Of a stretch of DNA of 64,000 bases, positions 31,692 to 38,173 are shown piece by piece. The DNA is from a virus. The stretch is from the IMG/VR virus record IMGVR_UViG_3300023181_000025, positions 62,001-126,000 of that record; one strand, 5' to 3'. The notes under the pieces were generated by a model, which searched no databases, was not told the origin of the DNA, and saw only the letters and a program-made list of their open reading frames with translations. A program made the translations under genes and the position numbers. Position 1 is the first letter of the stretch. Each line of letters begins with the position of its first letter.

Positions 31692-32908
31692 TTTTACGCG
31701 CATACAAAACCGAGATTAGTGTTAATAACAAGCAACAAACCTTGTTATTGCAACATATCGGTTGTGCAAGATGGGCATATAATTGGGCATTAGCTAAAAA
31801 GAAAGAACAATTCGATAAAAAAGAAAAGATTCCTAATGCTATTGAACTTCATAGGGAATTAAACAAGTTAAAACAGTCGGAAGTTCCTTGGATGTATAAT
31901 TCAAGTAAGACTTCTCCACAAAATGCACTTAGAGATTGCGATAAGGCATTTCAAAATTTTTTCGCTCGTTGTAAGAGAAAAGTCAAAGGCAAGAAAGGAT
32001 TTCCTAAATTTAAATCCAAAAAGAACGAAAAACAGTCGTTTAGATTAGACGGAGCAATTTCAGTAGAGTCTGATTGTATTAAATTGCCACGAATCGGTAA
32101 ACTTAGATTAGCCGAGAAAGATTATATTCCCACTGATTGTAAAATACTATCTGCTACCGTCTCTAAACGAGCGGACAAATGGTTTATATCTATTCAAGTA
32201 GAAACGCCTGACAGAGAGCATCTTGACGCTAAGAACGAGGTAGTAGGAATTGATTTGGGAATTAAAACTTTGGCTACTTGTTCTGATGGAGCCATTTATG
32301 AAAATCCAAAAGCCTTAAAGAAAAATCTTAAAAGACTAAAACGTAAACAAAAACAATTAAGCAGAAAGAACAAGGGAATCAAAAACTATGGAAAAGTAAA
32401 ACAAAAATTAGCAAAATTACATTATCACATATCAAACATTCGTAAAGATTGCTTACATAAAATCACTTCTAAAATTATAGACGAAAACCAAGTCGTAGTT
32501 TTGGAAGATTTGAAAGTAAGCAATATGATGAAAAATCACTGTTTGGCGCAAGCTATCAGTGATGTTGGATTATTTGAATTTCGTCGTCAGATAGAATATA
32601 AAGCAAAATGGAATGGAAGAAAAGTTATCTTCGCGGATACCTTCTTTGCTTCCAGTAAGACTTGTAGCTGTTGCGGATGGAAAAATTCAGATTTGAAGTT
32701 GACAGATAGAATATTTGACTGTAAGATGTGTGATAATAAAATGGATAGAGATTTAAATGCAAGTTTGAATCTAAAACAAATTTATAGGGAAAGTTCTTCC
32801 CGAATTGACGCTTCTGGAGATGGGAGTTCATCAAACGCAAGTTTGGTTAGCCCGTCGTTGAACGAAGAATTTAACAAAAAATCGAGAGTTTATGTCCTAA
32901 AAAGATGA
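31688..32908 (+). CDS. tnpB: TnpB RNA-guided nuclease
   Basis: 406 residues from ATG 31688, overlapping the methyltransferase stop. RuvC-like triad: D in GIDLGIKTLAT, E in VVLEDLKVS, D in KMDRDLNAS. A four-cysteine zinc finger lies between the last two (CSCCGW, then CKMC). N-terminal ARWAYNWALAKK and PQNALRD are the OrfB signatures. TnpB cleaves DNA guided by an RNA from the element's right end. All key residues are present, so it appears active. Confidence 0.92.
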   Translation: MILRAYKTEISVNNKQQTLLLQHIGCARWAYNWALAKKKEQFDKKEKIPNAIELHRELNKLKQSEVPWMYNSSKTSPQNALRDCDKAFQNFFARCKRKVKGKKGFPKFKSKKNEKQSFRLDGAISVESDCIKLPRIGKLRLAEKDYIPTDCKILSATVSKRADKWFISIQVETPDREHLDAKNEVVGIDLGIKTLATCSDGAIYENPKALKKNLKRLKRKQKQLSRKNKGIKNYGKVKQKLAKLHYHISNIRKDCLHKITSKIIDENQVVVLEDLKVSNMMKNHCLAQAISDVGLFEFRRQIEYKAKWNGRKVIFADTFFASSKTCSCCGWKNSDLKLTDRIFDCKMCDNKMDRDLNASLNLKQIYRESSSRIDASGDGSSSNASLVSPSLNEEFNKKSRVYVLKR

Positions 32909-32988
32909 CTTTAGATTTTTGTAAGTTTAAAAGAACGGTGTTAAGTAAATTTTCTTGAGAATCGTTTAAGTTAAAATTTTATAAAAAC
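32909..32988 (+). other. candidate right end / guide-RNA region of element
   Basis: 80 nt without ORF directly after tnpB. In characterised IS605/IS607 elements the guide (omega/reRNA) scaffold overlaps the tnpB 3' end and stops at the element boundary. No boundary is visible by eye. Confidence 0.35.
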
Positions 32989-33129
32989 ATGAAGAAGAAA
33001 ACGGTAATTATAACTGATCCAAAAGAAATTACCCGCATTTGTTTAAATCAGCCAGCGGTTTCTGGTGAACGAATGAAGCAATCAATAATTTCACAAAACA
33101 AAAAAAATAAAATGAATACACATACGTAG
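32989..33129 (+). CDS. small ORF ending in TAG, in frame with HD gene
   Basis: 46 codons beginning MKKKTVIITDPKEITRICLN. It ends at TAG 33127-33129, and the same frame continues V-E-L-K-E-A into ATG 33148 of the HD-domain gene with no other stop. With an amber suppressor tRNA encoded 3 kb upstream, readthrough would fuse the two. It may equally be an independent small gene. Confidence 0.4.
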   Translation: MKKKTVIITDPKEITRICLNQPAVSGERMKQSIISQNKKNKMNTHT

Positions 33130-33147
33130 GTTGAATTAAAAGAAGCA

Positions 33148-33681
33148 ATGGCCAATACGAAACAGACTGCAACACAATCTGTTTTAGAGCATGGAGAAAG
33201 TGTTTGGAAATACACCCAAAGAATCTTAAAACAAGATTTCGAAGGGATGAAAATTCCAAATTGGCTAAAAGATAATTTTGGAGAGATTATTAGCAATCTT
33301 CATTATCCAAAAACTATACAGGAGTATAACGAACTTCACGATTGCGGGAAACCGTATTGTCTTGAAGTTGATTCTGATGGCAAGAGGCATTTTCCAAATC
33401 ACGCCGAGGTTTCAAAGCGAGTTTATTTAAACTTGCCGGGAGCTAACAGTATAGTCGGCAACCTAATTGGTTTGGATATGATTTTTCATACATTTACTGC
33501 CGAAGAAATTACGGCGCTCAACCTATCAAAGCGAGACTCTTATACCTTGTTGGTAACAGCCTTGTCAGAAATACACAGTAACGCGGAAATGTTTGGAGGA
33601 ATTGAAAGTGTTTCTTTCAAACAAAAATGGAAAAAGCTTGATCGGCGCGGCAATATGATTATGAAGGGAGGCGCAGAATGA
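33148..33681 (+). CDS. HD-domain phosphohydrolase-like protein
   Basis: 177 residues. HGESVWKYT gives the first His, ELHDCGKPYC the HD pair, and FPNHAEVSK the next His, in the order expected for HD hydrolases, which act on nucleotides or phosphodiesters. Its 3' end overlaps the Pth2-like gene (ATGA). An upstream in-frame ATG at 33112 followed by TAG could extend it. Confidence 0.65.
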   Translation: MANTKQTATQSVLEHGESVWKYTQRILKQDFEGMKIPNWLKDNFGEIISNLHYPKTIQEYNELHDCGKPYCLEVDSDGKRHFPNHAEVSKRVYLNLPGANSIVGNLIGLDMIFHTFTAEEITALNLSKRDSYTLLVTALSEIHSNAEMFGGIESVSFKQKWKKLDRRGNMIMKGGAE

Positions 33682-33992
33682 AAAGATATATGTATGTTGC
33701 CGTAAGGCAAGATATAAGCGGACCCCAGCAAGTAGTTCAGGCATGTCACGCGGCGATTGAAGCTAGTTGGACATATCATTTTGATGGATTTGAACACCCG
33801 TCTGTGATAGTTTTAGGAATGAAAAGCGAAAAAGATCTTAATAAGTTCACGAAATATCTTGACACTTTGGAGTTTGTCCATTATGACGAATTTCGTGAAC
33901 CGGATAGAGATAATGAACTGACAGCAGTTGCAACTGTTGCTATCGGAGAAGAATATAAACACTTATTTAAAAAATATCAATTGTTAAAGTAA
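33678..33992 (+). CDS. Pth2-like peptidyl-tRNA hydrolase
   Basis: 104 residues. AVRQDISGPQQVVQACHAAI matches the Pth2 start (Q-x-x-H-A), with VIVLGMKSEKDL and FREPDRDNELTAVATVAIG as later Pth2 elements. About the size of a minimal Pth2 domain. It would recycle peptidyl-tRNA and lies just upstream of the second large tRNA cluster. A paralogue is at 23472. Confidence 0.75.
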   Translation: MKRYMYVAVRQDISGPQQVVQACHAAIEASWTYHFDGFEHPSVIVLGMKSEKDLNKFTKYLDTLEFVHYDEFREPDRDNELTAVATVAIGEEYKHLFKKYQLLK

Positions 33993-34053
33993 ATATTTTT
34001 GGTTATTTTGACTTATAAAATGACCGGCCCTAATGAAAAGTTAAGGCGTCAAT

Positions 34054-34125
34054 GCTGCCGTCTTCTACTGGCTAGGAAAGCAGGCTTTCAACCTGAAAAA
34101 GGCGGATCGTAACCGCTCGGCAGCA
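34054..34125 (+). tRNA. tRNA-Glu(TTC)
   Basis: Perfect acceptor GCTGCCG/CGGCAGC, anticodon stem CAGG/CCTG with loop CTTTCAA, T-stem GCGG/CCGC with loop ATCGTAA. Confidence 0.85.
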
Positions 34126-34127
34126 CT

Positions 34128-34199
34128 TTTAATGTAATATAAGATAGCATCCCCTGCAATTGTGGCGGGGTTGTTCTGGTTCAAATCCAGACATTAAAT
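34128..34199 (+). tRNA. tRNA-like, possibly Gln(TTG)
   Basis: Perfect acceptor TTTAATG/CATTAAA and T-arm TCTGG-TTCAAAT-CCAGA. Anticodon stem CCTGC/GCGGG with loop AATTGTG reads TTG but lacks U33. The D-arm is short. A regular tRNA-Gln(TTG) exists at 36271. Confidence 0.55.
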
Positions 34200-34204
34200 C
34201 ATTA

Positions 34205-34291
34205 GCGTTGGTTGGGGATATTGGTAGTCCTCGCGGAGCTGTAACCTCCGAAACTAATAATTCATTGGACGTTCGATTCGTCTCCAGCGCA
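34205..34291 (+). tRNA. tRNA-Tyr(GTA)
   Basis: Acceptor GCGTTGG/CCAGCGC, perfect anticodon stem CGGAG/CTCCG with loop CTGTAAC, class II variable region, T-stem GACG/CGTC with loop TTCGATT. Confidence 0.88.
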
Positions 34292-34302
34292 CTGGTAATT
34301 TT

Positions 34303-34480
34303 AAGGAGGTTGGCTTAGAAGTAGCAATCCTTTAAAAAGTAGAATCTATTCTCCGAATGACCGTAGTAACAACTTGAAGAGAAAATAGAGTTGCGAACGC
34401 TAAACGTAAGCTAGGACTAGGGAGGTAAATCAATATGAGGTTGTAAGAACCTATGAATTGACATAGGCATATCGTGCGGC
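34303..34480 (+). ncRNA. RNA resembling the 23S rRNA GTPase-associated centre
   Basis: From 34303 the sequence AGGAGGTTGGCTTAGAAG, then AGC, ATCC and TTTAAA, follows the bacterial 23S rRNA L11-binding domain (helix 43, E. coli about 1055-1090) almost base for base. The expected H44 part is replaced by an AGAAT/ATTCT hairpin, and GGAG/CTCC (34305-34354) closes the fold. Further downstream a GCTAAAC segment (~34399-34406) and two hairpins (AGGTT/AACCT, CCTATG/CATAGG) follow. No long ORF. It sits among tRNA genes, probably co-transcribed. A mimic of the ribosomal factor-binding site is the simplest reading. Confidence 0.65.
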
Positions 34481-34543
34481 ACTCCGTAATTGGTAAGGCT
34501 GCAAACCGTTCTTTTGGTGTAAAAACATACTTTTAATTACAAA

Positions 34544-34570
34544 TTGAAACAATAAAATTTATTGTTTCAA
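34544..34570. repeat. 27-nt perfect palindrome
   Basis: Two 13-nt arms (first arm TTGAAACAATAAA) around a single A. Located 3 nt before tRNA-Arg(ACG). No T-run follows, so not a normal terminator; a processing hairpin or protein-binding site is possible. Confidence 0.8.
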
Positions 34571-34572
34571 AA

Positions 34573-34645
34573 GGCTCGTTGGTGAAATTGGATATCACTC
34601 CAGATTACGACTCTGAGGTTCCTGATTCGAGTTCAGGGCGGGCTA
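34573..34645 (+). tRNA. tRNA-Arg(ACG)
   Basis: Acceptor GGCTCGT/GCGGGCT with G-U pairs, anticodon stem CAGA/TCTG with loop TTACGAC, T-arm CCTGA-TTCGAGT-TCAGG. A34 would be edited to inosine by host TadA. Confidence 0.8.
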
Positions 34646-34646
34646 C

Positions 34647-34832
34647 ATGAATAACATTCCAAGAAGAAATGATATGAGCCAATGGGTTGAGGCTGAGGGA
34701 TTGATTTTTGATGCCCTTGTAGGGGTTGAATCTATGGGCGCAGACCCATTGCTGACAGATGCGGTTGTTTTGCTTGAGAAAGCGAGAAGTAAAGTGGCGG
34801 ATTATGTTGACAAGATGAATGAAATATTGTAA
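34647..34832 (+). CDS. small phage hypothetical protein
   Basis: 61 residues beginning MNNIPRRNDMSQWVEAEGLI; the middle (ALVGVESMGADPLLTDAVV) looks like a short phage family I have seen without function. Starts 2 nt after tRNA-Arg(ACG). Confidence 0.6.
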   Translation: MNNIPRRNDMSQWVEAEGLIFDALVGVESMGADPLLTDAVVLLEKARSKVADYVDKMNEIL

Positions 34833-34848
34833 CTTATAAAGAACATTA

Positions 34849-34922
34849 GCCGTGTTAGCTCAATTGGATAGAGCAGGAGGTTTCTACCCTCAAGGTTATG
34901 GGTTCGAGTCCCTTATGCGGCA
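34849..34922 (+). tRNA. tRNA-Arg(TCT)
   Basis: Acceptor GCCGTGT/ATGCGGC, D-stem GCTC/GAGC, anticodon stem GGAGG/CCTCA with loop TTTCTAC, T-arm ATGGG-TTCGAGT-CCCTT. Confidence 0.9.
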
Positions 34923-34933
34923 CTTTAAAACAT

Positions 34934-34951
34934 TTTTCTGAGTTCGAATCT
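34934..34951 (+). pseudogene. orphan T-arm remnant
   Basis: CTGAG-TTCGAAT-CTCAG hairpin followed by GTTGTCT, with no 5' tRNA half upstream. Looks like the 3' end of a lost tRNA. Confidence 0.45.
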
Positions 34952-34974
34952 CAGGTTGTCTATAGGAATAAAAA

Positions 34975-35256
34975 ATGAAATTACCAGTTCTATATGATGA
35001 GATTCCACCAAAAGAACGGTGGAAAGTTAGAGAAGAATATATCAAAGTTCAAGACGGTCTATGTCAACATTGCAAAAACCCCTTAGTGGGACTAGCTTCG
35101 ACAGAAGTAATGAGTAAAAAAATAAATTTAAACTTATTTCCTGAAGCATTTCTAGATCATCCAATCCATCTTCATCATTGCCATAAAACAGGCTTGACTA
35201 TTGGGGCTGTTCATGCTAGATGTAATGCAGTTTTGTTTCAGTATTATGGAGAATAA
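34975..35256 (+). CDS. HNH/endonuclease VII-like protein
   Basis: 93 residues. CQHCKNPL gives a zinc CxxC, and HLHHCHKTGLTIGAVHARCN gives the H-H-C-H and final C of endonuclease VII/HNH recombination nucleases (family member T4 gp49). Phage members resolve branched DNA or act as HNH nickases. It overlaps the next gene by 11 nt. Confidence 0.7.
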   Translation: MKLPVLYDEIPPKERWKVREEYIKVQDGLCQHCKNPLVGLASTEVMSKKINLNLFPEAFLDHPIHLHHCHKTGLTIGAVHARCNAVLFQYYGE

Positions 35257-35473
35257 AAAAATAGATAACTTTCCTTTTGTTCCTGTTTTCTTTACGGAGG
35301 AAGAGGCAGAATTAGTTGATTGGGATGCAGTTTTTTCTGACGGTTTATTTGATGCACTTCAAACCAACAAAAATTTCAATAAAGATTTTGGAGGCAACTT
35401 TGTTGATAAAAATATGAAAATTTGTGGAAAAATAAGCGCACAAAAGACTAAAAAAAGATTTGAAAAAGGTTAA
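35246..35473 (+). CDS. hypothetical protein
   Basis: 75 residues starting MENKKIDNFPFVPVFFTEEE. Overlaps the HNH gene upstream and the next gene downstream. No domain recognised. Confidence 0.5.
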   Translation: MENKKIDNFPFVPVFFTEEEAELVDWDAVFSDGLFDALQTNKNFNKDFGGNFVDKNMKICGKISAQKTKKRFEKG

Positions 35474-35681
35474 TTACATACAGTGTCATCTCCAGAAGGG
35501 CGATAAACATCACATGGCGTGGATTCCTGAAAAGTTTGCCGTTATTGGAAAATTTATTAAAATTCATGAGGATGATGGTTGGGAAGTAAAAGGTGATGGC
35601 GGCGGAGGCAAAATAACCGCTAAAGAAGCCGATGAACTTTCCCAACTTTATAAGAAAACAAGAAAAGCTTCCGATATTTAA
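35460..35681 (+). CDS. conserved-looking phage hypothetical protein (TTG start)
   Basis: 73 residues from TTG 35460; homologous-looking phage proteins include the NYIQCHLQKGDKHHMAWIPE region, so a start at the internal ATG 35514 seems too late. Core AWIPEKFAVIGKFIKI and a Gly-rich stretch. Function unknown. Confidence 0.6.
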   Translation: MKKVNYIQCHLQKGDKHHMAWIPEKFAVIGKFIKIHEDDGWEVKGDGGGGKITAKEADELSQLYKKTRKASDI

Positions 35682-35682
35682 T

Positions 35683-36087
35683 ATGAACGAAAAAACTAAA
35701 CTATATTGCTTTCAAAAGGAAATAGTAGAACTAATAAATTCAAATAAAGACTCCCGAATTTTGGTTCTTATGGCTAGAGGCGGCGGGAAATCATTTTTAT
35801 TTGATTGGCTGACGCCAATAAAGGCAAGGAAGGAAAACGGCATTAGTCGATTTGCAAAATTCAACGGGACAACATTTATTGATGAAGTTGTTGATGAATA
35901 TTTACCTGAGAACCCGGTAGTTGTTTTTTCTTCTTATAGCGAATTATTGGATTATGGAGAATTTGATTTGATAATTAAGTTTGATATTAATAGGATATCA
36001 AGGGAATTATTTAACTTTTACGACAAAGATTTGGTAAAGTTTGTTCCCGAAGATGTTTATAGAAGAGATTTTTTGTGTAGAAAATAA
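35683..36087 (+). CDS. P-loop NTPase-like protein
   Basis: 134 residues. FQKEIVELIN resembles a helicase Q-motif region, LVLMARGGGKSFLFDWL (~27-43) is an intact Walker A, and DLIIKFDINR may be Walker B. Short for a helicase or terminase, so probably a truncated or single-core ATPase. Compare the degenerate relative at 28438. Confidence 0.55.
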   Translation: MNEKTKLYCFQKEIVELINSNKDSRILVLMARGGGKSFLFDWLTPIKARKENGISRFAKFNGTTFIDEVVDEYLPENPVVVFSSYSELLDYGEFDLIIKFDINRISRELFNFYDKDLVKFVPEDVYRRDFLCRK

Positions 36088-36194
36088 AATTTGATATCCA
36101 TTAGTAATAATGCCGAGCGGTGCGGAGGACGCTCTATTGCGTCGGAACCTGAAGAACAATAAACCGGCAAAATCTCAGGGGATATTTTTTAAAT
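36088..36194 (+). other. structured gene-free stretch, possible decayed tRNA
   Basis: GATATCC (36092-) and GGATATT (36179-) can pair, and GACGC/GCGTC plus CCTGA/TCAGG stems lie between, but no complete cloverleaf emerges. T6 after GGATA could terminate a transcript. Confidence 0.35.
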
Positions 36195-36268
36195 GTGGAA
36201 TAGCTTAGCCCGGTTAAAGCCCGCGACTGATAATTGCGAGATCGTTCGGTTCAAATCCGACTTCCACA
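36195..36268 (+). tRNA. tRNA-Ile(GAT)
   Basis: Acceptor GTGGAA/TTCCAC, D-stem GCTT/AAGC, anticodon stem CGCGA/TTGCG with loop CTGATAA, T-arm TCGG-TTCAAAT-CCGA. Confidence 0.85.
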
Positions 36269-36270
36269 AC

Positions 36271-36341
36271 TGCCCTTTAGTTTAATGGTAAAACTACACG
36301 TTTTGAGCGTGTCTTTCTCGGTTCGAGTCCGGGCGGGGCTT
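36271..36341 (+). tRNA. tRNA-Gln(TTG)
   Basis: Acceptor GCCCT/GGGGC core, perfect anticodon stem ACACG/CGTGT with loop TTTTGAG, T-arm CTCGG-TTCGAGT-CCGGG. Confidence 0.85.
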
Positions 36342-36718
36342 CATAAATAAATAACCCGAGCGAGGGCTGATATCCAAGATGCCGAATCTCTACCTGTGCC
36401 AACGGGTAAGTTCTAAATTCAGAATTTATTTATAGTTCTTCTCGTCTAAAGCTTAGGACGGCTCCCGCGTCAGGGGGTTATTGTGGCTCGCGCCCACAGA
36501 GGAACGCTTAATGGTGCGGCGCTGAAGGAAGCGCGACGAAGTTTGTAAGTCAGTCATGGAAAGGCGCGCTGGTCATTCAATAATAGAGTTGGGAAACCTT
36601 AATCGGTCTGAAGCCCGAACGCTCCACGTAGCCCATGCGGGGTCGTGTCTAAACCTCATCCGTCAGGATAAGTTACTGACCCCATAGCCGGTATCAAGCC
36701 CGGCCACCATTTATTTTT
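36342..36718 (+). ncRNA. GC-rich structured RNA block
   Basis: No ORF. Markedly richer in G and C than the rest of the window. Many complementary pairs: ACCCG/CGGGT (36357-36412), GCGC/GCGC around TGAAGGAA (~36520-36535), GGGGTC/GACCCC (~36640-36685) and a final GCCGG/CCGGC hairpin followed by CACCA and T-rich sequence. Includes the Asp-like tRNA above. It does not match tmRNA or RNase P RNA signatures by eye. Confidence 0.45.
36435..36505 (+). tRNA. tRNA-Asp(GTC)-like
   Basis: Acceptor GTTCTTC/GAGGAAC, D-stem GTC/GAC, T-stem TGTGG/CCACA with loop CTCGCGC. Anticodon stem TCCC/GGGG with loop GCGTCAG reads GTC but has C33. Confidence 0.5.
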
Positions 36719-36719
36719 C

Positions 36720-36748
36720 TTGACATTTAATGAGATTTTCTTTAACCT
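36720..36748 (+). promoter_or_regulatory. sigma70-like promoter, leaderless configuration
   Basis: TTGACA 36720-36725, 17-nt spacer, TAACCT 36743-36748, 7 nt to ATG 36756. Confidence 0.65.
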
Positions 36749-36755
36749 ACGTCTC

Positions 36756-37277
36756 ATGAAGAAGCCAAAAACATTAACTCCACCCCCGGTTGATACGCGG
36801 AAAGAATTGTTTGTTGAAACACAGTCTCGTTGTGAAAAAGATTATCATTCTGGAGAACAGTTTGGAAGCTGGGAGACAATATATGACTCTTTAGTAAAAA
36901 GAGTCTCCCGGAATTCTTCATTTTTAAACAAATGGTCTTTCGAGGCATTTAAGGTTCCGGACGAAGTCTATAATGCGCAAAGTGTATATGTGATTTATGT
37001 CATTTATAGTTCTGGAGATTCGTTTGGAAATTCTTCTGGGAATTTAGCGGTTGCATTTATTACAGAAATGCCCGACGAGGCTTTAGAATGTAAGAAAGCC
37101 CTTGAAGAACAAGGCTCTGACTGCAATTATGATTGCGAAACGAATCCTCGCCCTCTCCCGTGGGATAAAAACTTCCGTCATCATCCAAAAAGCGTGCGAT
37201 CAGGATTCGCCCCATGGTTTGGTTATTTCGAACACATTGAAAGTGTAGAAATTGGATTTTTCCCAATCATAGGATGA
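36756..37277 (+). CDS. hypothetical protein
   Basis: 173 residues from ATG 36756, which the promoter position supports. Pro-rich start (TLTPPPVDTRKE) and a central VYVIYVIYSSGDSFGNSSGN beta segment. Four cysteines. Overlaps the ATP-grasp-like gene by 4 nt. Unknown function. Confidence 0.55.
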   Translation: MKKPKTLTPPPVDTRKELFVETQSRCEKDYHSGEQFGSWETIYDSLVKRVSRNSSFLNKWSFEAFKVPDEVYNAQSVYVIYVIYSSGDSFGNSSGNLAVAFITEMPDEALECKKALEEQGSDCNYDCETNPRPLPWDKNFRHHPKSVRSGFAPWFGYFEHIESVEIGFFPIIG

Positions 37278-38173
37278 AAATAAACTATATTTTTCATAAA
37301 TTCCTAGGAGACCCCGTGGGATTTAATAGTTTAAATTCTAATGTTTTAGTCTACGAAGAATCGGAATTTTGCGATGAGAAAGATTTAGTTTTTGGCCCTA
37401 TTTTTCCTCGGGGATCAATCGCATTTATAAATAGTTTAAAATTTAGTTTGCGCGCCAAAGGTTGGCCGGACCTTATTTGGCCCTTCAATCAAAATGCGGC
37501 ATTATTTAATTACAGCAGTTGGAAGTGGTGGCATGAAGATTTACACAAGACTGTTTGGTTTGATGATATGCTGAATTTTGATGCCAAGTTTGAGATGCGT
37601 GTGGCCCAAGAATCAGATGGTGCAAAAGCAAAACCGATATGGGAGCCCGATACTTTTTCTTTTTTCAAGTTAGATTGGACTGACAAGATAAGGCCGAAGC
37701 ATTTGATTTCTAATTCTGGAGAAAATCTTAATTGGCCACTTTGGATAAGGTCAAATTCTGGAAATAAGTTATTTTCTGGTGGTGTATTTACCCGCGAAAG
37801 GTTTTTAAAGGAATATGAATATTTACTTCAAAATAATCTAACAGATATTGAATTAGTAATGGCTAAACCAAAATCAATTGGCCGGGAATGGAGATTAGTT
37901 TTCGTTGGTAATCAATATGTCACTGGATCTCAATATATGAATAAAGGAGTCATTGACTTGTCTACTGTCCCGCATGAAGTTTCAGAATGGGGTCATAATT
38001 GGGCCACAAAATGGGGTCATAATTGGGGAGGAAATTTTGTTCTTGACGTTTGCGAATCGCTGGGGTATAAAGTAGTTGAAATAAACTGTCTTTCTAGTTC
38101 TGGACTATATATGTGTGATATGCGGAAATTTATGACGGCCGTTAAAGAACAAATAGAAAAAGATATTTATTGA
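37274..38173 (+). CDS. ATP-grasp-like protein (DUF4343/R2K type)
   Basis: 299 residues. LWIRSNSGNKLFSGGVF, PKSIGREWRLVFVGNQYVTG and FVLDVCESLGYKVVEINCLS correspond to the phosphate-loop, adenine and metal-binding parts of ATP-grasp ligases of the R2K/DUF4343 group; the Asp in LDVCE and Glu/Asn in VEINC would bind Mg. Contains a short tandem WGHNW repeat (~235-246). Such ligases form amide bonds; substrate unknown. Confidence 0.6.
   Translation: MKINYIFHKFLGDPVGFNSLNSNVLVYEESEFCDEKDLVFGPIFPRGSIAFINSLKFSLRAKGWPDLIWPFNQNAALFNYSSWKWWHEDLHKTVWFDDMLNFDAKFEMRVAQESDGAKAKPIWEPDTFSFFKLDWTDKIRPKHLISNSGENLNWPLWIRSNSGNKLFSGGVFTRERFLKEYEYLLQNNLTDIELVMAKPKSIGREWRLVFVGNQYVTGSQYMNKGVIDLSTVPHEVSEWGHNWATKWGHNWGGNFVLDVCESLGYKVVEINCLSSSGLYMCDMRKFMTAVKEQIEKDIY

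Larger units (their letters stand above)
30355..32980 (+). mobile_element. IS607-type element with methyltransferase cargo
   Basis: tnpA (serine recombinase), a beta-class DNA methyltransferase and tnpB are joined by two ATGA overlaps, so they form one translationally coupled unit. IS607 elements lack terminal inverted repeats, so ends cannot be read directly; the given right limit includes 70 nt after tnpB, where TnpB guide RNAs usually lie. The left end may lie in 30125-30354. Confidence 0.75.

Noticed and set aside
33029-33296. Two leftward ORFs of about 80 codons opposite the HD gene
   Set aside because: Cysteine/phenylalanine-rich shadow translations on the antisense strand, both overlapping a real gene.
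34544-34570. Palindrome as intrinsic terminator
   Set aside because: No T-run on the downstream side and a tRNA gene starts 3 nt later.
36342-36718. tmRNA
   Set aside because: GGGCTGAT near the 5' side and CCA at the end recall tmRNA, but there is no acceptor pairing of the two ends and no resume ORF with an Ala-rich tag.
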